From the NCBI GenBank assembly GCA_004525335.1, contig SPCL01000123.1, positions 1 to 6,227 of the forward strand: a DNA stretch of 6,227 nt. Direction: 5' to 3'. The notes under the pieces were generated by a model. It made no database searches. It saw only the letters and a program-made list of their open reading frames with translations, and was not told the origin of the DNA. Positions 1 through 5,624 of this stretch are shown in pieces (within the stretch, counting starts at the first letter, position 1; every line of letters begins with the position of its first letter). The translations under genes were made by a program, and so were the position numbers. The DNA comes from Thermodesulfobacteriales bacterium (GTDB taxonomy: Bacteria; Desulfobacterota_D; UBA1144; Nemesobacterales; UBA2774).

Positions 1-640
1 ACGATTGCTGAGCGCTCTTTAGATGATAGCTTAAGTCGCTAAGGAATTCACCTAAAATATTTTCAAGTGCAAGATTCCAACCATTCATCAAATTTTGTGG
101 TGTAGCAGTTCCTATAGGTTTAGTGGATTCATATGTTTTGCCAAAAATGATTGCCGGCTGATCGCCATCGTCAGAGGTTTGAAGTAAATAAAATTGGATC
201 TTCATCACTGCTTGGGCAGCAGATTGATTTCTGTAGTCACCGTAGAGTTCTACTATATTGCCTTCTATAAAATATTCAGGGAATGCCTGACTGAGCGGGT
301 TTAATACGTCTTCAAATACTTGAGCTTGATCAAGCCACTGTGTAACTGCTTCCGTTAATATAATACTAGGCGGTCTGAAGAACTGGTTGTAAAAATCAGA
401 TAAATATTGGATATCGGTTGTTCTATATATGAATTGCTTGCCCTCGCTTCCAGGCGAAATACTAAATCTTCTTACTTTTACAGTTGCGCCTTGTACTGGA
501 GTTAAAGGACTGGTAGGTGGTGCTACTTCAAATAGGAAATAAGCTCTTTCCGGATAGCTTTTTGCTATTCCACCACACCCTATCATCAGCGCGGTAAATA
601 TAAGAAGTGAGGAGAAATATAGTTTGCTTTTTATTGTCAT
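1..640 (-). CDS. ABC-type transport auxiliary lipoprotein (PqiC/DUF330-like), C-terminus cut by window edge
   Basis: Predicted periplasmic lipoprotein partner of the MCE transporter encoded upstream in the same operon. I read 213 codons from the ATG at 640-638 without a stop; the end lies beyond base 1, but the family is usually about 190-220 residues, so little is missing. Residues 1-21 form a lipoprotein signal peptide (basic TIKSK, hydrophobic core, then MIGC) with the lipidated Cys at 22. The -3 residue is Met rather than the usual Leu. Gly at +2 argues against inner-membrane retention, so outer-membrane anchoring is inferred. The body fits the ABC_trans_aux family: AYFLF strand near 33-37, VRRFSISPG near 56-64, YRTTDIQYLSDFYNQF near 72-87, then a PPS turn and an amphipathic helix. 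The start overlaps the mlaD stop as ATGA, with GAGG 10 nt upstream, indicating translational coupling. Family assignment is from motif memory; role by analogy with PqiC. Confidence 0.85.
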   Translation of the reverse strand, partial: MTIKSKLYFSSLLIFTALMIGCGGIAKSYPERAYFLFEVAPPTSPLTPVQGATVKVRRFSISPGSEGKQFIYRTTDIQYLSDFYNQFFRPPSIILTEAVTQWLDQAQVFEDVLNPLSQAFPEYFIEGNIVELYGDYRNQSAAQAVMKIQFYLLQTSDDGDQPAIIFGKTYESTKPIGTATPQNLMNGWNLALENILGEFLSDLSYHLKSAQQS

Positions 641-1599
641 TGGTTTGGTTCCTCAACCTTGATGTCTTTTCCAAAATGCGGTGGTGGTTCTCCGAAGAGT
701 ACCCAAGACGGATATTTCTGTAAGGTTTCCATGAACTCACTCATATCCTCTGAAATCTTCTGTACATTATTGAGAGTAATTTCTATATTGTGCTCTCTGT
801 TTTGTATCAGTTGGTCAGTCCGTTTTAAAGTTCTTTTAAGCTCTTCGGTAGTTTGTGCAATATTTGATAATGTTTGTTTGATATCCTTACTATTAAGCAA
901 CTTATCCGTATTCGTAATGGTTTTATCAAGGCTAACTAGTAGCTTCTGAAGATCCTTACTGACTTGAGGGATGTCAGCCTGCTGTACAGCCATGTTTATA
1001 GTAACTACAAGCTGTTCTACGTCGTCAGAAATTTCTTTAAAATCTATGCTTTCGATAGTCTTTGTAAGTTTTTCAATCATTTGAGTAATCTGGGCTATAG
1101 TTCCCTGAGCTGAAGGTATATAGTGGTATTCGGGCTTCCAGTCGATATTTAGAGCCGGGTAGCTTGCGGGTTCAAGATAAACAGCATTTAGTAGAGCAAT
1201 ACCCGTGACCCCCTGTGAGGCAAGCTGTAATCTTAGTCCTTTATCAATCATACGTTTTAAACCTTGTTCCCTATCCTTATCGTTTATGAAGAGCTTCGGC
1301 TTTCCTTTATTGCTCCCTTTGTTGGGATATATCTGAGCCCTAACTAATACATATTGGAGATCTGTATCATATTCTTGAAAGGCAAACCCTATTTCACTGA
1401 TATTTCCAACCTGTACTCCTTGAAATGTAAGCGCAGCGCCTACACTGAGTCCTTGAACGGATTGATCAAAATATGTCTCAACTACATATTTCTTCTCAAA
1501 AAACTTACCGGCACCAAAGAATATTATTGCTCCTGCAAGGATCAATGTTCCGAGTATCACGAAAAGGCCAATTTTAAAGAAGTTGGGTTTATTATTCAT
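637..1599 (-). CDS. mlaD: MlaD-type MCE-domain protein, lipid-transport ABC system, with long helical tail
   Basis: Inner-membrane-anchored, substrate-binding MCE protein (320 aa) that would sit as a ring on the periplasmic face of MlaE and pass phospholipid. One N-terminal transmembrane helix spans about residues 9-30, followed by the MCE domain at about 38-125 with the signature VQGLSVGAALTFQGVQVG (residues 48-65). Residues 118-142 carry the GLRLQLASQGVTG strand and the ALLNAVYLEP segment typical of longer MCE proteins. From about 160 to 300 the sequence is nearly all polar heptad-like helix, ending in a PSWVLFGEPPP motif seen at the C-terminus of other MCE proteins that have auxiliary lipoproteins. 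E. coli MlaD is only about 183 residues, so the tail is a large addition; a helical needle or tunnel across the periplasm is inferred. ATG at 1599-1597 lies 22 bp after the mlaF stop and has no clear Shine-Dalgarno. The TGA stop overlaps the lipoprotein start. Confidence 0.92.
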   Translation of the reverse strand: MNNKPNFFKIGLFVILGTLILAGAIIFFGAGKFFEKKYVVETYFDQSVQGLSVGAALTFQGVQVGNISEIGFAFQEYDTDLQYVLVRAQIYPNKGSNKGKPKLFINDKDREQGLKRMIDKGLRLQLASQGVTGIALLNAVYLEPASYPALNIDWKPEYHYIPSAQGTIAQITQMIEKLTKTIESIDFKEISDDVEQLVVTINMAVQQADIPQVSKDLQKLLVSLDKTITNTDKLLNSKDIKQTLSNIAQTTEELKRTLKRTDQLIQNREHNIEITLNNVQKISEDMSEFMETLQKYPSWVLFGEPPPHFGKDIKVEEPNQ

Positions 1600-1621
1600 A
1601 ATTTTATCTGTCTAATTATTG

Positions 1622-2386
1622 TTAACTGTCGAGCTGTTCATCAGTCTGTCTCTTAAAAAACTTCTGCACTATTGGGATTTCTGAATTATCCCTTAGGTAT
1701 TTAGGATCTCCGCTTGCAATTATTCCTTTGGTATCTTTATCTAGCATAATAACCCTATCAGCGATATTGTAAATACTATTTAGTTCGTGGGTAACAATTA
1801 CAAAAGTAACTCCTAGACTTTTAGAAAGCTGGATTATTAGCTGATCAAGCTCAGCTGAAGTAATAGGGTCAAGACCCGCTGAGGGCTCGTCAAGAAATAA
1901 AATATCAGGGTCAAGTGCCATAGCTCTTGCCAGAGCGGCGCGTTTGATCATTCCTCCGCTAAGCTCTGAGGGGCTTTTCTCTTCAGACCCTGTGAGACCA
2001 ACTAGGTTGAGTTTCATCCTGGCAATTAGATCTATCGAATCCTTATTCAGGTCTGTATATTCCTCCAGAGGCAACATAACATTTTCTAATACGGTCATAG
2101 ATCCGAATAATGCCCCTGATTGATACGCTACACCTATGCTTTTTAGTATTTCGATTCTTTCTTGGCCCTCTGCTTTTGCTATGTCATCACCTTCAATCAG
2201 TATGCTTCCATTAGCAGGCCGATATAGACCTATCATATGTTTTAAGAGAGTCGTTTTTCCGCATCCCGACCCTCCGAGGATTACAAACTTTTCTCCTTTG
2301 TAAACATCAAAAGTAATGTTGTCGATAATTACATTCTCGCCATATGCCGCTGTGAAATCCTTTACGTTAATTATTGTCTCGCTCAC
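1622..2386 (-). CDS. mlaF: MlaF-type ATPase of phospholipid-transport ABC system
   Basis: Cytoplasmic ATP-binding subunit (254 aa) that energises MlaE. All nucleotide-binding motifs are intact: Walker A GGSGCGKT at 38-45, Q-loop Gln89 (AYQSGALF), ABC signature LSGGM at 142-146 followed by the IKRAALARA helix, Walker B ILFLDE at 162-167 with catalytic Glu167, D-loop SAGLDP, and H-loop His200 (VIVTHEL). LSGGM rather than LSGGQ, together with YQSGALFGSMTV, is characteristic of the MlaF/Ttg2A group. Length is close to that of E. coli MlaF (about 269). The start codon is GTG at 2386-2384: the overlapping ATG one base upstream would hit a stop immediately. GTG lies one base after the mlaE stop codon, with AGGAG 6 nt upstream. 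The C-terminal tail after about 235 could contact the STAS domain of the permease as in the E. coli MlaF-MlaB complex, which is inference. Confidence 0.95.
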   Translation of the reverse strand: MSETIINVKDFTAAYGENVIIDNITFDVYKGEKFVILGGSGCGKTTLLKHMIGLYRPANGSILIEGDDIAKAEGQERIEILKSIGVAYQSGALFGSMTVLENVMLPLEEYTDLNKDSIDLIARMKLNLVGLTGSEEKSPSELSGGMIKRAALARAMALDPDILFLDEPSAGLDPITSAELDQLIIQLSKSLGVTFVIVTHELNSIYNIADRVIMLDKDTKGIIASGDPKYLRDNSEIPIVQKFFKRQTDEQLDS

Positions 2387-2387
2387 A

Positions 2388-3536
2388 TTAAACTCCTAAA
2401 ATGTAGTATACGACTCCGAATATGCCGTCCACTAGTATCATCAGAACTATTCCTACAACTACCGCCTTTGTTGCCGCATCTCCTACAGCTGATGGACCTT
2501 TTGCAGCTCTCATCCCAGCTAAACAGCCAACACCTGCGATAATAACTGCGAAAAAGAGTGTTTTAAAGAGCCCTGACAGCAGCATTCCATATGTAGCCGC
2601 GATAGTGAGCTGGTTGAGATACGTGTTGAATGTAAATCCTAGAGAGAACATAACGACTAATCCCCCGAGCAGTCCGAACAGGTTTCCAAACACCGTTAAG
2701 ATTGGCAGCATGATTACAGAAGCTATTACCTTGGGAACGACCAGAAAAGGCACAGGATCAAGCCCCATTGTATCAAGCGCATCCAGCTCTTCATTTACTT
2801 TCATTGTGCCGAGCTCGGCGGCAAATGCAGAGCCGCTTCTGCCGTTCACCACAAAAGCAGTCATCAAAGGTCCTAATTCCTTAAAATATGCGATTACCAG
2901 AAGATCGGCCACGAATATCTGAGCACCATACTGTTTCATCGGTACTGCAGATTGAAATGCAATTACAAGTCCCACCAGGAAATTTACCAGGGCAATAATA
3001 AATAGAGCGTTTGCCCCAAATTTTTCAGAAGTAATGAATACATCACGCCATCTTATTTTATCAGGACGTAGCATAGCCTTAAACAGAGCTACAGTAACAC
3101 GCCCGGTAAATATAATATTTATCTGAAGCTCTTCCCAAGCCTCAACGCCTAGTCTCCCAGCGGTCTCTATCTTGCTCTCGGTATGAGTTGAATCTGACTC
3201 CCCTGTTTGTTTTAATTCCTCAGGGTCAAAGAGCTTATATAATTTATTTATTTCATCTGATAGCCCCTCTACTTTATATGTGCCCCCTGATTGTTCTTGG
3301 CGAATCTGGAGGTTTGTAAAAAAGGCAATTCCAGTGGTGTCGCAGTAATCTATTTCAGATCCATCTAAAATAAGTTGGCTGGGCTTTGTTGTTTTTAGAG
3401 CGAGAAGAGAGTTCTCCCATACTTTTGCCGTTGTATAGGCATTGAGAGAGCCTTTAATCTTTAGCCTGAGTGTATTATTGTCCTCAATGACAGTCTCTAG
3501 TGAAGGCGGTGAAGTTGTTGAGTGAGGTTTTGTCAT
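2388..3536 (-). CDS. mlaE: STAS-MlaE fusion: permease of phospholipid-transport ABC system
   Basis: Inner-membrane permease subunit (382 aa) with the MlaB-like regulatory domain fused to its N-terminus. Residues about 13-108 form a STAS domain: strand NTLRLKIKGSLNAYT, strand LILDGSEIDYCDTTG (D66-T67-T68-G69, the position phosphorylated in anti-sigma antagonists), then helix GIAFFTNLQIRQ. A polar linker follows (about 110-130). Residues about 135-382 are the MlaE domain: an interfacial helix (AWEELQINIIFTGRVTVALF), a membrane segment near 176-198, and the conserved cytoplasmic loop FKELGPLMTAF - GRSGSAFAAELGTMKVNEELDAL - MGLDP at 218-261, the family hallmark that docks on the ATPase. Several C-terminal membrane helices follow. 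E. coli MlaE is about 260 residues, so the extra length equals the STAS domain. First gene of the operon; ATG at 3536-3534 lacks a clear Shine-Dalgarno. The stop is one base from the mlaF start. Confidence 0.94.
   Translation of the reverse strand: MTKPHSTTSPPSLETVIEDNNTLRLKIKGSLNAYTTAKVWENSLLALKTTKPSQLILDGSEIDYCDTTGIAFFTNLQIRQEQSGGTYKVEGLSDEINKLYKLFDPEELKQTGESDSTHTESKIETAGRLGVEAWEELQINIIFTGRVTVALFKAMLRPDKIRWRDVFITSEKFGANALFIIALVNFLVGLVIAFQSAVPMKQYGAQIFVADLLVIAYFKELGPLMTAFVVNGRSGSAFAAELGTMKVNEELDALDTMGLDPVPFLVVPKVIASVIMLPILTVFGNLFGLLGGLVVMFSLGFTFNTYLNQLTIAATYGMLLSGLFKTLFFAVIIAGVGCLAGMRAAKGPSAVGDAATKAVVVGIVLMILVDGIFGVVYYILGV
2393..2398 (-). promoter_or_regulatory. ribosome binding site deciding the GTG start of mlaF
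   Basis: On the minus strand TAGGAG lies 6 nt before the GTG start of mlaF, inside the last codons of mlaE. It is the best Shine-Dalgarno sequence in the operon and supports the GTG start over any internal Met. Its position upstream of the mlaE stop means ribosomes finishing mlaE would clear and reload at the same place, a usual arrangement for fixed subunit ratios. Confidence 0.75.
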
Positions 3537-3546
3537 TATGAGTATG

Positions 3547-3559
3547 CTAAGTTACTTAG
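3547..3559. repeat. 13-bp inverted repeat in the mla leader, possible operator
   Basis: CTAAGT-T-ACTTAG is a perfect 6-bp inverted repeat around one central base. It lies 11 bp before the mlaE ATG and roughly at the transcription start expected from the weak promoter at 3562-3590. A further CTTAG follows at 3564-3568, so the half-site recurs. Arms of six are expected about once or twice by chance in a window this size, so only the location makes it notable. Operator function is a guess. Confidence 0.3.
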
Positions 3560-3561
3560 TT

Positions 3562-3590
3562 ATCTTAGAAATGTTTGCCCTCTTTGTGGA
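3562..3590 (-). promoter_or_regulatory. candidate sigma-70 promoter for the mla operon
   Basis: Minus strand: -35-like TCCACA (3590-3585; 4 of 6 matches to TTGACA), a 17-bp spacer, and -10-like TAAGAT (3567-3562; 4 of 6 to TATAAT). Transcription would begin near 3555 and give a leader of about 20 nt before the mlaE ATG. Geometry is right, but each box is weak, and the region is AT-rich enough to produce such matches by chance. Confidence 0.3.
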
Positions 3591-3615
3591 TTTAGATGTG
3601 AGGTTAACATAGAAT
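3587..3615 (+). promoter_or_regulatory. candidate promoter for the plus-strand membrane protein gene
   Basis: TAGAAT at 3610-3615 matches the -10 consensus at five of six positions; the hexamer 17 bp upstream (TGGATT, 3587-3592) matches -35 at only three. Transcription would start near 3622, about 11 nt before the ATG, a very short leader in line with the absence of a clear Shine-Dalgarno there. It overlaps the candidate mla promoter on the other strand. Confidence 0.25.
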
Positions 3616-3632
3616 ATTAAACAGAGTCAATT

Positions 3633-4694
3633 ATGAAAAGAAATACAACCCTTGTCAGAAACTTAGATGCACTTTTCTATCTTGAGGTATTTATAGTCTG
3701 TACTGTTGCATCAGTGCTTATAATAAGGCTCTTTCTTCATTTGAGCGGCTATCCGCAAATAGGAAACGGCACTCTTCATATCGCTCATATGTTATGGGGC
3801 GGTCTGCTTATGCTGATTTCAATAATTATGCTCTTTTCTTTTATAGGCAAACGTATTGAGCTTTGGGCAGCAATTTTAGGAGGTATAGGATTTGGAACGT
3901 TTATTGATGAAGTAGGAAAGTTTGTCACAAGTGACAATGACTATTTCTTTGAACCCTCTATTTCAATAATGTATATCATTTTTGTTCTGATTATTCTTTC
4001 AATTCATATGATAAGAACAGGCTGGTCATTTACCCGGAAAGAATACCTAGTAAATGCTTTAAAAGGGCTTGAAGAAGTAGCTCTTGCAGATCTTGATCAG
4101 GATGAAAAAGACAGGGTTATAAAATACTTGGATAAAAGCGATCCTGAGAATCCTCTTGCTAAATCAGTCAGGGATTTGGTAAGTAGTTCAAAACTGGTGC
4201 CCATGTCGGAGCCCGGTTGGTATACAAAGGTCAAAATTAGTTTTAGAGATTTCTATGCAAAGATTGTAAGTTATAAATACTTTCGTTCTGCAATTGTGAT
4301 CTTCTTTGTTGGGCAATTGCTTCTAACCTTAACTTATATAATCGTATTTACCTTTTTCATAGGGCTTGGCTGGGACAGTATCTTAGATATTAAAATTTTG
4401 GATAGGATAGCTGAAAAAACTATTAATCTGAGTTTTATAGATAAGGCTCAAATATTTTCTTCTTTGCTTTCGGGAGTCTTTGTTTTCCTAGGAGTATATT
4501 TTCTTAGGAAGTCCAGGCTTGTTTCATATCAGATGTTTGAGCGCTCTGTTCTAGTCTCAATACTTCTTACTTATGTTTTTATCTTCTACAAAGAACAGTT
4601 TGCTGCCTTGGCAGGACTTGCTGTAAATATCTTAATATTGATAGCACTCAGGTTGATGATACAGGGTGAGCTAAGTAAACCTACTTCAGCTTAA
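3633..4694 (+). CDS. conserved multi-pass membrane protein of unknown function
   Basis: Integral membrane protein of 353 aa that I cannot assign to a named family, although its motifs resemble uncharacterised membrane proteins I recall from other bacteria, including actinobacteria. Predicted membrane segments: about 15-37, 48-71, 76-98, 108-127, 218-246, 273-291, 303-320 and 323-343, giving a four-plus-four layout. Between the halves is a soluble, charged stretch (about 130-215) containing the acidic ADLDQDEKDR helix. The striking parts are HIAHMLWGG (49-57, His49 and His52) and GFGTFIDEVGKF (86-97, Asp92, Glu93, Lys96), followed by DNDYFF (101-106). The second half has FYKEQFAAL at 318-326. 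Charged residues inside or at the edge of hydrophobic segments suggest metal, proton or substrate chemistry rather than a simple anchor, but no function is claimed. ATG at 3633 is the natural start; no good Shine-Dalgarno precedes it. It diverges from the mla operon and converges on cdsA, overlapping its stop by 4 bp. Confidence 0.85.
   Translation: MKRNTTLVRNLDALFYLEVFIVCTVASVLIIRLFLHLSGYPQIGNGTLHIAHMLWGGLLMLISIIMLFSFIGKRIELWAAILGGIGFGTFIDEVGKFVTSDNDYFFEPSISIMYIIFVLIILSIHMIRTGWSFTRKEYLVNALKGLEEVALADLDQDEKDRVIKYLDKSDPENPLAKSVRDLVSSSKLVPMSEPGWYTKVKISFRDFYAKIVSYKYFRSAIVIFFVGQLLLTLTYIIVFTFFIGLGWDSILDIKILDRIAEKTINLSFIDKAQIFSSLLSGVFVFLGVYFLRKSRLVSYQMFERSVLVSILLTYVFIFYKEQFAALAGLAVNILILIALRLMIQGELSKPTSA
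4667..4693. terminator. hairpin at the convergent stop codons; weak bidirectional terminator candidate
   Basis: Left arm AGCTAAGTA (4669-4677) pairs completely with TACTT plus AGCT (4682-4691) apart from a single bulged C at 4687, around a 4-nt AACC loop; a G-T wobble and one A-T pair extend it to 4667/4693. It spans the end of both convergent genes. Neither strand has a run of T after the stem and the stem is AT-rich, so it is not a textbook intrinsic terminator. It could still slow polymerase or protect mRNA ends from both sides. Confidence 0.3.
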
Positions 4695-5554
4695 ATCGCT
4701 CCGTGCAGGCTGTAATAAACTATTATGAAATAATATGAGACCGGGAATACGAAAATTAGACTATCAAACCTGTCTAGCACCCCTCCGTGACCGGGAACAA
4801 TGTCGCCTGAGTCTTTGAGCCCCGCCCCTCTTTTGATTGAGGATTCTACGAGATCTCCCAGGATAGCAGAGATTGCAACTAGCAGTGCAAAAGCTATAGT
4901 CCAGTCTGAGCTAAGCGGATTGCCAAAGAGGTAATTAACGATGAGCCCAGTTATAATGCAAACTACGATCCCGCCGATTGTGCCTTCTATTGTCTTTCCC
5001 GGGCTGATTTTTGGCGCGAGTTTATGTCTTCCAATCAACGTTCCGGTGTAATATGCTCCGGTGTCATTTAAGAATGTGCATGCAACCGCAAAGACTACAA
5101 GGAAAAATCCCAGATCTGATATACCTTGATTATTCTCAGAATATATTCTGATACTCTCATACTTATCAATATTTCTTAAAAGTATTGCATGACTGAGAAG
5201 CCAACCCAGGTATATAACCCCAAAAAGCGTTGCGCCAATATTTATTACTGTTTGACTAAAATCCCCTTTCCTTAGGTCTAAGATAAGTATTATTAGTACG
5301 AGCGCCGTGAAGCAGAAAGTGAAATAGTAATAACCAAGGTAAGCTGAAATTCCCATTAAAAGTGACGATATTATGCCAAGAATATTTTCATTAGGAAGAT
5401 TTTTTGATTCCAGCAGTTTTTGATATTCAATCTGTCCTAGTAGGATTACGATTAGGAAGAAAACGAGATATATTACTCCTCCAAGTAGGAATATCACATA
5501 TAATATAGGGACAGCTATAATAGCTGTCAGCAGTCTTTGTAGTGGGTTGCTCAT
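4691..5554 (-). CDS. cdsA: phosphatidate cytidylyltransferase (CDP-diacylglycerol synthase)
   Basis: Inner-membrane enzyme converting phosphatidate and CTP to CDP-diacylglycerol and pyrophosphate, the branch point for phosphatidylethanolamine, phosphatidylglycerol and cardiolipin. From the chosen start it is 287 aa, a normal length. The family signature occupies residues 238-264: SSIKR, K247-D248, then HGG at 256-258 and DRFD at 261-264, with Val253 a conservative change from the usual Leu/Ile/Phe. The second conserved block is NDTGAYYTG (163-171) followed by KISPGKTIEG (182-191). Multiple membrane helices fill the N-terminal half. I chose ATG 5554-5552 because MSNPLQRLLTAIIAVPILY looks like a typical CdsA N-terminus; an in-frame ATG at 5638 would add 28 residues with no family resemblance and would run into the divergent gene. 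No clear Shine-Dalgarno at either. The usual uppS neighbour is absent: cdsA faces the formyltransferase-like gene instead. Confidence 0.93.
   Translation of the reverse strand: MSNPLQRLLTAIIAVPILYVIFLLGGVIYLVFFLIVILLGQIEYQKLLESKNLPNENILGIISSLLMGISAYLGYYYFTFCFTALVLIILILDLRKGDFSQTVINIGATLFGVIYLGWLLSHAILLRNIDKYESIRIYSENNQGISDLGFFLVVFAVACTFLNDTGAYYTGTLIGRHKLAPKISPGKTIEGTIGGIVVCIITGLIVNYLFGNPLSSDWTIAFALLVAISAILGDLVESSIKRGAGLKDSGDIVPGHGGVLDRFDSLIFVFPVSYYFIIVYYSLHGAI
5510..5528. repeat. 19-bp near-perfect palindrome inside the cdsA start region
   Basis: GACAGCTAT-A-ATAGCTGTC: two complementary 9-bp arms around one central base. It lies in codons 9-15 of cdsA (encoding T-A-I-I-A-V), starting 26 nt inside the gene. 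In mRNA it could fold as an 8-bp stem with a 3-nt loop close to the ribosome loading region; in DNA it has the symmetry of a dimeric regulator site. The hydrophobic TAIIAV coding may explain part of it. Confidence 0.4.
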
Positions 5555-5624
5555 AGTATTAATGTAGATATAATTTCCCTGAACTGATTGATATTGCAAA
5601 TGAGTTCTGAGAGATAGACAGATT

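Noticed and set aside
325..334. CTTGATCAAG palindrome
   Set aside because: Ten-base palindromes are expected about six times in a window of this size, and this one lies mid-gene in the lipoprotein with no context for regulation.
528..740. 70-codon minus-strand open frame across the mlaD/lipoprotein junction
   Set aside because: It overlaps the end of mlaD and the start of the lipoprotein gene in another frame; composition is random-looking and no motif is seen.
659..949. 96-codon plus-strand open frame
   Set aside because: Lies wholly antisense to the helical tail of mlaD; Ser/Leu/Cys-rich translation is typical of an antisense shadow.
1354..1656. 100-codon plus-strand open frame
   Set aside because: Antisense to the MCE domain and the mlaF end, with no recognisable domain.
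2422..2922. 166-codon plus-strand open frame
   Set aside because: Antisense to the membrane part of mlaE; the long open frame reflects codon periodicity of the hydrophobic gene, and the Ser/Thr/Pro-rich product has no domain.
5581..5624. TTGATA/TTGCAA -35-like boxes before the formyltransferase-like gene
   Set aside because: No hexamer at 16-18 bp downstream resembles TATAAT well enough to call a promoter.
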